NCBI GenBank assembly: GCA_027919835.1
Contig: JANVFP010000025.1
Coordinates: 434,001 to 498,000 of the forward strand
Direction: 5' to 3'
DNA: 64,000 bases
From: Lentinula raphanica
Taxonomy: Eukaryota; Basidiomycota; Agaricomycetes; Agaricales; Omphalotaceae
How positions within the stretch are numbered: the stretch's first letter is position 1; every line of letters starts with the position of its first letter. Under the pieces are notes generated by a model. That model saw only the letters and a list, made by a program, of their open reading frames with translations, was not told the DNA's origin and did not search any database. A program made the position numbers and the translations under genes. Shown here piece after piece: positions 45,801 to 56,026 of this stretch.

Positions 45801-46466
45801 CGAATACTATCACGGGAAGAGTTACTGGGCTTCCGGGCTCAGGCTCTTTCCAAACATCGTTCCTTCATCGAGAACATGAAATCACGGATCGATGAGAACA
45901 AACGTCGAGAAGCGAGAGTTTTCGAGGAAAAGTACAAGTACACGATTAAGGACTGGGATTTCAAACCGGGAACCTTAGTACAAGTACGGAACACCGCCAT
46001 CGAGAAGAATTTGGATCGGAAAATGTACCTGCGATATCGTGGACCTATGGTTGTCATCCGGAGGACACGAGGAGGCGCATATATCATAGCGGAAATGGAT
46101 GGCACTGTACTTAAAGACAAAGTGGGTGCTTTCCGGGTGATCCTGCATCATGCTCGTTACGAACCGATTGAACTGCCGGAAAATATACATGATCTAATAG
46201 ATCTGTCGCCCGAGCAGTTAGAATCCATGGTACAGGATGAGGAAGACGAACCTGAGAAAGTGGAGGACTTTATTTTCAGTACTGTCCCTCGAATAAACAT
46301 TTCCGGTGATGATCAGTCGAATTCCGTGGAACCACCACTGGTTCCGCCTGTCGAACAGCTTGATCCGGAGGATCTGAAGGCTGCGGAGTCTGAAGATCAA
46401 GAGGAAGAGGCGAATCCGTCTCTACCGAATGGTCCACGACGAAGTGGTCGTCGGAAATCTTTCTAA
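42853..46466 (+). pseudogene. pol: pol of retrotransposon B: RT and integrase, RNase H deleted
   Basis: The first open part (42853-44370) carries the pre-RT region and reverse transcriptase: FFPPVKIPVIPHEPW, CSSYHSKWFCVVKKDG, LLDIYVGYDERPLDV, FQTPYGPHHLVKLPMGWTNS and the catalytic IPYVDDVPI (near 44213). Near 44322 the sequence jumps to the end of RNase H; the frame is lost and stops at 44370. The second part (44397-46466) restarts in the end of RNase H and contains the integrase HHCC finger and core. The first catalytic Asp is Asn here (HINTMV against HIDTMV in copy A, near 45300-45312), while VSDNAPQ and GKIERAH are kept. It is non-functional on three counts: no gag, no RNase H, altered integrase. 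Confidence 0.85.
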
Positions 46467-46489
46467 ACATGCCTGATCCAACAGATCAG

Positions 46490-46503
46490 TTAGTTTGGGG
46501 GAG
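46490..46503 (+). other. PPT-like tract after pol, copy B
   Basis: TTAGTTTGGGGGAG, the first of three such tracts in copy B. Confidence 0.55.
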
Positions 46504-47424
46504 TTTCCGCAATGTTTCAACTTATTCTATCTCAATAATCACTCGAGGAATTTAGTTGCCACTGGATTACCTCAAAAACTACCAATAATACTTGACTTGA
46601 CAAAAGTACAGGTATAAAAATAGGCGACAGGGCAGGATGAATGATGATCTAGATGGTCAGCCTCGATAAGCACTTGCTTAAGGTGCGGAGCGTGGCCCTT
46701 GCATTGCGGGATCCTCTAAGTCTGTCTGCGCAATTTTAATTACGGGTGGCAGCGACGGTGGTGCGGAAAACACGTACACCTCTTCAACGTCGGCAGGAGT
46801 CATGGTGGTGTCCTCGTCTTTGGGCAGAGGTTCACCAGCCTTCCGAGCAGCCCTGGCGTTGTCAATGATCCGTTGACTAGCCTCCCCATGGTGTGCATAG
46901 AAACGAGCTTTCATAACACAGTCGAAGAGTTGGGTTGTATGGAAGTTGATGAAGGCATTGTACTGCTCTTCGGTGTACGATTCAACCTCCAGGTTGTGGG
47001 CGAGTCCGATGTTGTGAAGAAGTTGCACGAGATCTCGATGATCTGTATCGTCGGGGGTACCTGTAACGATAATCAGTAACACGAAGCTTGCGGAAGGTCT
47101 CCGGACTATGCAAAACGAAATTATCTAATGGAAAATGCGTGATCTAGCAGGTCAATGAGTTTCCGTAGAAGTCCGTACGAAAAAGCGGAGATTGGAAGTG
47201 GTACTCACTAGTATCTGCGAGTTCCAACGAATACTTCACCCTCTTAATCAGATCTTCACCAACAGCACGAGGCTGGGAGATCGCGGTTACAGCATGCACA
47301 GTACTATGTGCTTGAGGAGACAGAGCCCGCTCAGTCTCATCACCGTCTGCGGGACCAACATCGCGTTCGGAACGTTTGCGCTTGCTCTTGGTCTTGGAAG
47401 ACTTCGGAGTGTCATCGTCGTCGA

Positions 47425-48211
47425 TAGAGATGTTCACGAGTGGCAAGTGTTGACAAGTACTCGTGAGTTTATTCGTACTCATGACTCGCGAGTCGAGTGT
47501 TTTATTTATACGAGTGTACTCGTGGTACGAGTGTATACTCGAGTCACGATCATCAAAATGTATTGACAAGTACTCGTGCATTTTATTCGCGAGTATTCTC
47601 CTGTACTCGTGAGTATTTCTACTATTAACTCTGCACATGACTTTTCTCAGTGGCTATGTGCCTATTATAATTTTTTGTGTTAGAGTCACAGCCACTGCCT
47701 ATTATAATTATTAGGAGAAAAGAAGTAATATAGTCTAACATATGTCATATGTAAGAAAATGTGAATGGTGAAGTGGTTAAAGGCGCTGACTCTGGACTAA
47801 GGTCAGCCTTTCTTTAACTTCCTTCAGAGTTCAATTCCCCCTCATGGCAACTTTGTATAACAATAAATCCGTACATTGTTCTTGCTTTGAAGCATGTTAA
47901 TATATGTTTCGGTACTGTATATTTATTAAAAGCTATGAAAATTAAGGTAACGAGTATTGAAACACTCGAGTGTATTTTTCAATACTCGAGTCTTTCCTTT
48001 ATATACTCGAGTCTTTCCTTTATATACTCGAGTAGACACTCGAGTTACGATTTGAATAATTTACTGTGAATATTCGTGGCACTCGCACTCGAGTGTCTGT
48101 TACTTAGAGACACTCGAGTACAGACTCGAGTCACAGTTGCTGATTTTGAGTGACGAATATTCGTGTCACGAGTGGCAAGTACACTCGAGTGTGCACTCGT
48201 GAGCACCTCTA
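47425..48211. mobile_element. hAT-type non-autonomous element, 787 bp
   Basis: The inverted ends are TAGAGATGTTCACGAGTG and TAGAGGTGCTCACGAGTG. The 8-bp duplication is GTCGTCGA (47417-47424, 48212-48219). The unoccupied site in copy A is at about 12695. The interior is rich in ACTCGAGT palindromes. No transposase. Both the termini and the 8-bp duplication fit the hAT superfamily. Confidence 0.82.
47759..47855 (+). other. tRNA-like pol III box A/box B pair inside the hAT MITE
   Basis: TGGTGAAGTGG (47766-47776) fits box A and GAGTTCAATTCC (47827-47838) fits box B at tRNA-like spacing. A GCTGAC/GTCAGC stem lies between. The acceptor and T stems do not pair well, so it is not a functional tRNA. 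It may be a tRNA-derived fragment. Confidence 0.35.
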
Positions 48212-48650
48212 GTCGTCGACGGTATCGCGCTTTTTGGTTTTGGTCTTAGCCTTCGCAGGAGTAGGATCCTCGACTTCGTCAGCCATCTATGGCACGGGTT
48301 AGTCATAAACTTGTCTGATCAACAAGATCAGCCACGTACCGAGACATCCTGATCTGCCAGAGCAGCCGGTTCGTCGTCAGGGGATTTCTTCTTGCTTTTG
48401 GAACGAGTAGAGGGCCTGGTAGGAGGAGGAGGAGTCGCTTCCGCGGTTTTCTTCCCCTTTTTGCCTTTTTCACGTTCCTCCCTGGCGTGCTTGATCCTTT
48501 CGTCCATACCAAGGATATGATCGATGACGAGTTCAGCACGACGAGGCTGGATAAACCGTTAGCAGCTGATCTAACAGATCAAGGTACCATACTTACCGGA
48601 GGGTCATACCGCGGAACAGGCACACCCATACGCAGGGATTCTTGCATATC

Positions 48651-51055
48651 CATACATCAGGAAAATACCCCATAGCCTTGAGTCAGAATGAGTCAACCCT
48701 AGTGGCATAGGTTGCCTTAAGGCAGTCAAGTCAACCAATTCACTTGAGTGGCTTGAGCCAAGGTTCAGATTTTTCCTATCCTCAAGTTAACCTGAAGTTA
48801 ACCTGAGTTAACTTGAACCACCTGAGTTTCTTTCAAAGCAACTTAAGTTTATATCAAGTTCAGCAAGTAAACTCAGGACATGATGAAGATATTGGTATAA
48901 GCGCATAAGGACATTTTATTTTTCAAATTTATGACAGGAATACATAGGTATAGTGACTGGAGCAGTAACAGTAAAGACTCAAGCAGTGTAAAAAACAGTA
49001 CCCTATGATAGCTCCAAAATGAGCTCAGCATGAAGGAAATTGAACAAGAACTCACCTGGAGACCTGTATGCCTTCCTCCTAGTACCTAAGTACATCAGGA
49101 AAAATATTCTCATCTCTAGAGTCCCCAGAGATACCCCCCAATTCCTAGGCTGCTCAGAGAGTTTTGTGAACTTTGAAAGATCAAAAAACATCCTAGAGAT
49201 CCTGAAAGATCCTGAAAGCATCTGAAAGCACTAGAAAGCACCAGAAAGCACCAGAAAGCACCAGAAAGCACCCAGAGAATTTTTAGAAGCCTCAAAGAAC
49301 TCAGATACTCTAGGCTCTCTGAGACTACCTAGGAATTGGGGGTATCTCTGGGGACTCTAGAGATGAGAATATTTTTCCTGATGTAAGATAGATTGCCAGG
49401 TTGTTAGAGAATACCTGGTGCAGTAGAGATATGATTTGGGGAGTGGCTAACACCCTATAACAGCGTAAAAATGAGCTCAGCATGAAGGGATTTGAATAAA
49501 AACTCACCTGGAAACCTATATGCCTTCCTCCTGGTACCTGGATAAGATAGACTGCCACATTATAAGAGAATGCCTTGAGCAGTGGAGATACGTTTCGAAG
49601 ACCAGTTAATACCCTGTAACAGCTTTAAATTGAGCTTAGCATGAAGGGATTTGAATAAGAACTCACCTGGGAACCTATATGCCTTCCTCCTTGTACTTGG
49701 ATAAAATAGACTGCTACATTGTAAGAGAATGCCTTGAGTATTAATATTAGTTATAAAGTGAGCTAAGCAGTTGAATAAACACTTACTCAATAGCCTGAGC
49801 ATCCAGTAACAATTGTTAAGCTTTAAAGAAAAAAAGTAAGAAAGAGTGAAAGTGAGGATAGTGGGAGTATAAAGACAAGAAGCGTCAAACAAATCAACAA
49901 GACATAAGTTCAACTATCATGTGACTTTGTTTCTGGGCGTCAAAGTACTGGGACAAGTACTTTGACGCCCAGAGAGTAACATAAGCTTGCTGACTATATA
50001 ACTTTTAGTAAGCAAAAAGCATGAAAATTTAGCTGATTATTTTACAAGGGCATCTATATTGAGTGTAAAATATATCAGGTTGATATATCTATTGATAACA
50101 GTTTGAGTTTTGAGGAAACTCAAAAGATTGTCAGTGAGCAAAACAAAAATGTTGTTCGTAGATATAAAAGGAAACAGCGATGCCAGAGGCAACAAAAAAG
50201 TTGGTTCACATGACCTGCACATGATTTATTACTATGTTGTCGCTTTTCTGCATATCTTGTCTTCATCTCATTCATTATTAGAGATCTTAGGTGCATCTTG
50301 AAGCCCTGAAAGAGGGCTATTTATTTTATTTACTTGCATTTCATCAGCTAATATCATCATGTTATTATTGCCTGTTCATATTTTTCAATAGCAAGCACCT
50401 GTTTTATACATACTTTGTCTAAATCTCATTCAATATTAAACATTCTGGGGGCGTTGTGAGACTCTCAAATAAAGCTTTCAGATGTATCTCTTTGTATTTC
50501 ATAAAAAAATCCTTATTATACTTATTGATTGCAGTTAGCACCTCACTTTTCTATATATTTTGTCTTGTTTTCATTCAATTCTGGGTATCTTGGGAGCGTT
50601 CTGAAGCTCCTGAATAAGGCTTTTAAACATATTCATTGGCACTTCATCAAAGGATCTCACTATCCAGTTATTCCTTGTTTATTATTATCTATAATGAGCA
50701 CTTTGTTTTTTAAATATCTCATTGTATTCTGATCTGATTCTAAGTGTTCTGGAGGCGTTTTTAAGTCCTCAAATGAGGCCTACATAATATGCATTTATAC
50801 TTCATCAAAAGATCTTGATTTTACCATCACTGACTGCTCACCATTATTCACAGCTAATACTTCACAAAGTTTCTGCAAATCTTGTTTTATTTCTATTTAT
50901 CTATAAGCATCCTTGAGGCATTTTGAGGCCTTCAAATATAGCTTGCAAATATACTCATTTAGCCTTTATCAAGTAATGGAATTTGTGGATGTACTCACTT
51001 GCACCCTACCATAAATATCATTGTCTCACTATAAGTACATATTATACTTTGTGTA
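48651..51055. other. 2.4-kb non-coding segment replacing part of gene 2 copy B
   Basis: It begins near a CATCAGGAAAATACC sequence at 48654 without a visible partner end. It contains CATCAGG MITE copy 2. It also has three degenerate copies, about 130-170 bp apart, of a unit with 'actcacctggRaacctatatgccttcctcc'. A perfect 20-bp inverted pair lies around 49935-49970 (gggcgtcaaagtact). Four or five degenerate repeats of about 170 bp follow ('cttgggagcgttctgaagc' type, 50290-50980). No gene is supported. Confidence 0.6.
49093..49383 (-). mobile_element. CATCAGG MITE copy 2
   Basis: A 291-bp element, inverse orientation relative to 13156-13437. The ends and interior are nearly identical. TA duplication. 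Confidence 0.8.
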
Positions 51056-51336
51056 TTGTTCAAAAAGATCGTTTTGTTGGACGTGGTGAACTCGACCTTG
51101 TCCTTGCTAGAACTATACTTGGCACCTTGCCAGGCCAGGCTTTTGTCATCGCTGACACGAGCAGCCCAGTACTCCGCGTCGACGCACCAGTTGGCAAAGT
51201 CAGCTTCAAGCGAGATAGGGAGATTGTGGTACTCGAAGTTGGGAGCCATTTTTCGTTGAGTTGGGAGTCGGATCTCTTAGATCAAGGGCTTTTATACCTT
51301 TTCTGACACTTCGGGTCAGCAGGGGACTGCTGAGCT

Positions 51337-51354
51337 TTAGTTTGGGGGAGGGGA
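51337..51354 (+). other. PPT-like tract between genes 2 and 1, copy B
   Basis: TTTAGTTTGGGGGAGGGG, identical in core to the tracts at 46490 and 55182. Confidence 0.55.
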
Positions 51355-52045
51355 CACACGGTGTTTCAAGAATTTTCGAAAATTTCGGAAAATTTCATGA
51401 AAATTTTACGAGATCTGAAAGACCTGTGTTCATTGACAGCTCAAGCATGTGTACAACGCAAAGACTTAGATCTAAAACCGACGCAGCTTGCAATTTGTAA
51501 AGCCCAATGGATTTAACATGCCATATGAGGATGCAACCACCAACTTGATAACTGAAGAATTAACATTGATGGGTTTGATCTAGCAGATCAAAATGATCTG
51601 GCTGATCAGACCGAAACTTGTGCTTCATGAATGGCAAAAGCAATGCAAAAGCTTTAGAAACGTCAAAAAACAAACACTTAGAAGAACTACATGGTATCAT
51701 TAAAGTACTTATAGTGCTCTATCAGGTGTTGGTTAAGGGCAAGAGATCTAACAACTTAAAATCAACCTAGAGGAGACTCAGAGACTTTAAAGTTAACTTA
51801 GGAAGACTTAAGGGAAAATTCAGAAGACATCTTAGAGGATATCTCAAGTATCTGGCAGATTAACTGGGGATTCTTAAGGTCTCAGACAAGGAAAAGACAG
51901 GATATAGAGGCCCACACGGGCATAGGCATTCGGGGTAAAAGATCTACTAGAGGAATACTAGAGATCCGAAGATTTGGCACTGTACAAAAAGTCAAGATAC
52001 TGTAGCTAAAGAGTTAGGCTCTACGATATGAGTCCGATAACTATA
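51355..52045. other. Spacer between accessory genes, copy B
   Basis: Counterpart of 10665-11316. It has GATCTAGCAGATC at 51577-51589 and no coding potential. Confidence 0.6.
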
Positions 52046-54829
52046 CTACTTTCGAGATTTAGAAGCGCTAGAAGGTTTTGCTTGGCTCTCCGTGACAAAT
52101 TCGGGCTCGGCGTTGTCATCCTTGTCGCTGTCATCGTACTCCTCTAGCAAGGCGCGTCCAGAAGGAGTTCGGGAACCCCCGTCGTCCACTTCCATTCGGT
52201 CTGCAACGAGAGTCGGTGCGGAGGAGGAAGCAGGAGTCTGGAAAGCCCTAGGGAGAGGAAAGTTGATGGGAGTGGCAGCAGCAGGCTTTCGCTTGGATTT
52301 CAACTCAGGCTGGCAAACAGAACCGACAGGGAGATCTGGGGGAGAGATGGGAGAAGGGCCGGGGAGGGAACTGGACTCGGCTGTGGGTTCGGGATCTATC
52401 TGCCAGAGGAAGACTTCCAGCTTTTCGATTTCTGAAGGATTGGAAAGAAACTGGGCAACGTTACAGGAAGTGGTCCACCCGAAAAGGGTAGACAGCCAAG
52501 AAAGGGTTTCGAAATTAACAGGGACGTTCGGATTCTCCTCTGCCCAGCGAGAAAGTACAACATTGGCGTCGAAGCCTTGAGAGCGCAGCCGCTGCATCTT
52601 CTTGGCCAAGTCTTGTCGGGCGTCAGCAAATAAGGGTTCGAACGAGGCATGGAGATGGGTGTAACGGTCCAGAGACTTTTCGAAAGCGTCCACGGTGTCT
52701 GCATACCCCGCCAGGTAACCCTGCACCGCCTGGTGAATAGCCTGAAATCGGTCTTGATGCTCGTGGAAGCTGAGACAACTGGGGCAGGAGCGATGTGTAC
52801 CCTCACAATTGTTGCAGCTTCCGTTTGCTCGGCTCCCACCTTCACAAACCAAACCCCGGCTGAGACACGTAAGGCAATTGGTGCTAGAATAAGCGGAAGT
52901 GTGGGCGGGCAGGGTCCGAGTGTTCAGGGTGCGGAGATGCTGAGAAGTCAGATAGTTGTAGCGACTCAGAGTGGGGAGAGAAAAGGTGACCTCGGCAGTG
53001 GTCAGAAAAGCCCCGAGATTCCTCAACTCGTCAGCTATAAGGAATTTGGGAGGACGGAGAAGCAGAGAAGTTCGAGCCCCACGCTTGGAAGAGGTAGACG
53101 GAATGAGGAGAGATGCGAACCCGGTTTTGATGGTGAAGTTAGGGTTAACCAGAGACAATGCCAGACCCGGATCGCGGGTGTCATCGTTCTCGAAGTAGTC
53201 TGGGGGCCCTTCCTGAATCCGCAGAGGAGCCTGAGTGCCGGGGGCAGTATCGGGGACCAAAGAAGTGGAAGGGGAAACGGCTCGGGACTTCCCTGCCGCC
53301 TTCTGAGACCTTTTCTTTTTGACCAGGGGGCCCTCTGGAACCTAAGGGAGAGACGATGAGGAAGGGTCAGGAGATCCAAAGATAAGAGAAGCTTACAAAG
53401 ACATCGTCATCCGGTGTAGCCACGCGTTCTCTTTTGGCGGGGACGTGAAGGGCGGGCGGTACTTCAGAAGGAACAGGACGGTTGATGACGCGACCCTTAG
53501 ACTTAGCGGCTCTTGCGATACTTTCACGAATCTCTAGATAAAAATGAGCAAGTCTGGGTCAGCATGATAAACAAAGATAGGGGACGCGAGGAAAAACGAA
53601 CTGGGAATAATAAGCTCATCAGGTTCAGGATCCTCAAAAGCAGGCAGGTCATGCCCCTCGTCCTCGTCTTCGTCCTCCAACTCGATGTCAGAATATGCAG
53701 CAGGAGGAGGATGGCGCCGCGTAGCCGGCTTCGCAGGCTGGGCAGAAATATGGTCTGAATCCGTATCCTCATTGTCGGGTGTCAGGCTACAACGATGTGG
53801 ACGCATGAAGCCAGAAGGATCGGGAAGGAGAGCGACATGGGAAAAGGGATGGATCAGATGCAGGTTGGCCGGACCTTTGTGGCAGACCGTAATAAGCAAC
53901 TGCCCCTCTTTGGTCGAGGGATCCAACGGAATAGGAATGGCAAGAGATGTTAAGGTAACGGAGGCGTCGGGATAAGAGGCCTAGCAAAATGTATGAGGAG
54001 GAGGTTGTTTGAGTAAAACAAGCAACACGTACCTTGACCTGGCGACAGCTGCGTTTGCTCATTCCGCCACCGGAGCGATCCGTCTCGTCATAAACATACT
54101 CCCGGTACTCGTCGGCGGACAACAAGTTTTCACAATAGTCACAGAAGAGGGCTATAAAAAGGGCGGCGAAGAGTGGGCAATCCTGACCACGGTGCCAAAA
54201 GGAACGATAATGATCCTAGGCAGTCAGGGTGAGCCACATACATTGGATTGAATCGCTACTGAACCTACCAGGGAAGCAGTAAGACGATCAGACGCTAGCA
54301 GCTCAAGCAGGAGGGCACGGTTTCGGGTGTTGGAAGCGTGTTTATGAATAATGTGGGCTACCGCCGTTTGTAATGAGGAGATGGCCTGATACAGCAGGTA
54401 TCCTTCGGCGCGCGTCGTGGGACCGCTTGAAAACGAGTCCACGAGGCGCACCAAGGGACGGGAATAAAAGGTTGTAGGCACGAGCTTCGATGTATTGAGG
54501 AAGAGGGTCGTACTAAGGTCCACGGCCTCAGGAGACGTGTAGCGAGGGAGTTCAAAAGCAGAAGGGAAAGAATTGGGAAAGTTGCGCCAGCTCCTTTGGA
54601 GTCGGGTACTCTCGGTTGGGGTGGCAGGAAGAAACAGAACGCCCTCAGTAGTAAAGGTGCCACCTGCAGGACGGACATCCTGGTTGAACTGGACACTGGT
54701 CAATGATGGTGAGGCTTCAGGAGAGTCACGAATGACCGCGTCGGCTGGAAACAAGTAGGACTTTTTCATCCTGGCAGGGGGAGGCTCGATCTTCTTCTTG
54801 GAGGAGGATGCTTTCGAAGAGGAGGCCAT
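52046..54829 (-). CDS. Accessory gene 1, copy B (full-length version, unknown function)
   Basis: The ATG at 54829 opens exon 1 (54829-54269), beginning MASSSKASSSKKK. Exon 2 (54215-54032) has the hydrophobic Cys stretch CPLFAALFIALFCDYCEN. Further exons follow (about 53978-53620, about 53520-53390, about 53340-52046); the last contains C-x2-C-x6-C, a spacer, then C-x6-C-x2-C (near 52880-52770) and FDANVVLSRWAEENPN, then an acidic tail and a stop at 52048-52046. It is about half identical in protein to copy A, with two introns near 53560 and 53370 where copy A is continuous. Cys spacing and block order are conserved, so the protein is under constraint or recently was. No known domain; a zinc-binding nuclear role is inference. 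Intact start and splice sites make this the better reference. Confidence 0.65.
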
Positions 54830-55181
54830 CGTGTCGAGGTTGCGGACAACGATGGGAAAGGAAGAAAGCGAACTTAGAAGAAAATTTTCAAGTTGGTTGA
54901 ACCTTTATAAGCCATTACTAAGCCCAGGCCTAGGCATAGGGATAGTATGTAAAATGTTGAAAAGAAGTTGTTTCGAGGAAGTGTGTATGTGATGTGATAG
55001 AATTAGAAGCGTGATTTACGTCATGATATCACACTCGGAAATTAAGCGCCGATAACAAACCGAGGACTTAGCGTTTTCGACAAGAGGACAGCGGAGTTGT
55101 TGGTTCGGGTGCTAGATCAACGGATCTTTCGAGGGATACGAGCCTACACTACCCATAGCGATGACCGGGGACGGTCAGATC
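54830..55181. promoter_or_regulatory. Upstream region of gene 1, copy B
   Basis: A TATA-like box reads CTTATAAAGG on the minus strand at about 54900-54910, some 75 bp before the ATG, with a CT-rich leader between. Nothing else is recognised. Confidence 0.5.
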
Positions 55182-55197
55182 TTTAGTTTGGGGGAGA
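55182..55197 (+). other. Polypurine tract before the 3' LTR, copy B
   Basis: TTTAGTTTGGGGGAGA is immediately followed by TG of the LTR at 55198, the classic position for plus-strand priming. Confidence 0.75.
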
Positions 55198-56026
55198 TGT
55201 TGCACGGTTTTTCCGCGCAGGCGTGCAATGATCAAAAAGATCAACTTAGACCGTTGCATAGTATCAATAAGGACTGTAGTGAGCCCGAACTAGCAGTCAA
55301 ACTTGTATCAGTATAAGCTAGGATACAGATCCTTTGGCAGGATCAGCCATGAATATCCACTTAGAGCTATTGCTCACACCCTTGGTCGGGGATCCTTCAA
55401 GAATGCTGACTACTGGTACGAGCACACCAAGGGAATATTGACTTAGTATCAAGATCTGCCGGATCGGCACAACTGAGTTTGGTACTTGGCTGTGATGACG
55501 GAAATTTCACTTGATCTAGCAGATCAGACACGATTAGAGCCTATCCGGACGAGTTACCACATGGAAACCCTACGCAAAGTGGCGGAAACATGATGATCTA
55601 GTATTTCCGTGGCAGTACGGGTGAAACCCGCAGCGGAAACACGCATATGTTCAAGTTCTAAACTGGGATATAGCGTATGCTATGTACAGCTTTGACCAGC
55701 ACTCACGGAAATGCGCGGAAACCTACGGAAAACACTTCTGAAGCATTTACCTTCGTTGTCTGCTCCAGAACACCAGGCTATATGCATACCATTCGAAAGC
55801 TACGGACCAGACACACCTGATCCGTGAGATCAACCACTGTTACGAGTCTAACTCATTAACTTGGGGAGACCACCACTATTCCGCGGAAGCAAATTCGTCA
55901 GAAACACTTGAGCAACACAGGCAGGAGCCACTCTGACGAGTTAGGCACCCTAGCATGTGGAGGCCGCACAGACCATGGTCGGAACTTGCTTGGTCTTCTA
56001 GATCTGGCGAAAGTACGACGAAATAC
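55198..56026 (+). repeat. 3' LTR of retrotransposon B, first part
   Basis: It begins TGTTGCACGG and aligns with the inverse of 41754-41101 and then 36530-36360. It is interrupted by foldback copy 2. Confidence 0.8.

Larger units (their letters stand above)
46678..51249 (-). pseudogene. Accessory gene 2, copy B, disrupted
   Basis: This is the antisense counterpart of 11426-28666. The last exon (47062-46678) is intact and almost identical to copy A. Intron 5 is the normal short one here (about 47205-47063), which proves that the KDZ insertion in copy A is secondary. The exon with KSKRKRSERD is split by a hAT-type MITE (47425-48211). The exons with GMDERIKHAK and the TARPSTRSK-like region follow at about 48550-48340. 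Beyond 48650 the exon 3 start, exon 2 and intron 1 are missing, replaced by unrelated DNA up to 51055. Exon 1 (MAPNFEYHN) is present at 51249-51056, with its TATA box near 51295. Dead copy. Confidence 0.8.

Noticed and set aside
47759..47855. Functional tRNA gene
   Set aside because: Box A and B are present, but the acceptor and T stems do not pair and the anticodon loop is abnormal.
48654..48670. Left end of another CATCAGG element
   Set aside because: No matching CCTGATG end or 2-bp duplication is visible before the gene 2 homology resumes at 51056, so no element is called.
53035..53379. Overlapping open frames on the plus and minus strands within gene 1 copy B
   Set aside because: They are shadows of GC-rich coding sequence; only the minus-strand exons align with copy A.
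8111..54829. One large inverted duplication of a host gene region
   Set aside because: The mirrored genes are explained by two copies of the same retroelement in opposite orientation; LTR, PPT and junction positions fit this, and gene 1 differs too much between arms for a recent duplication.
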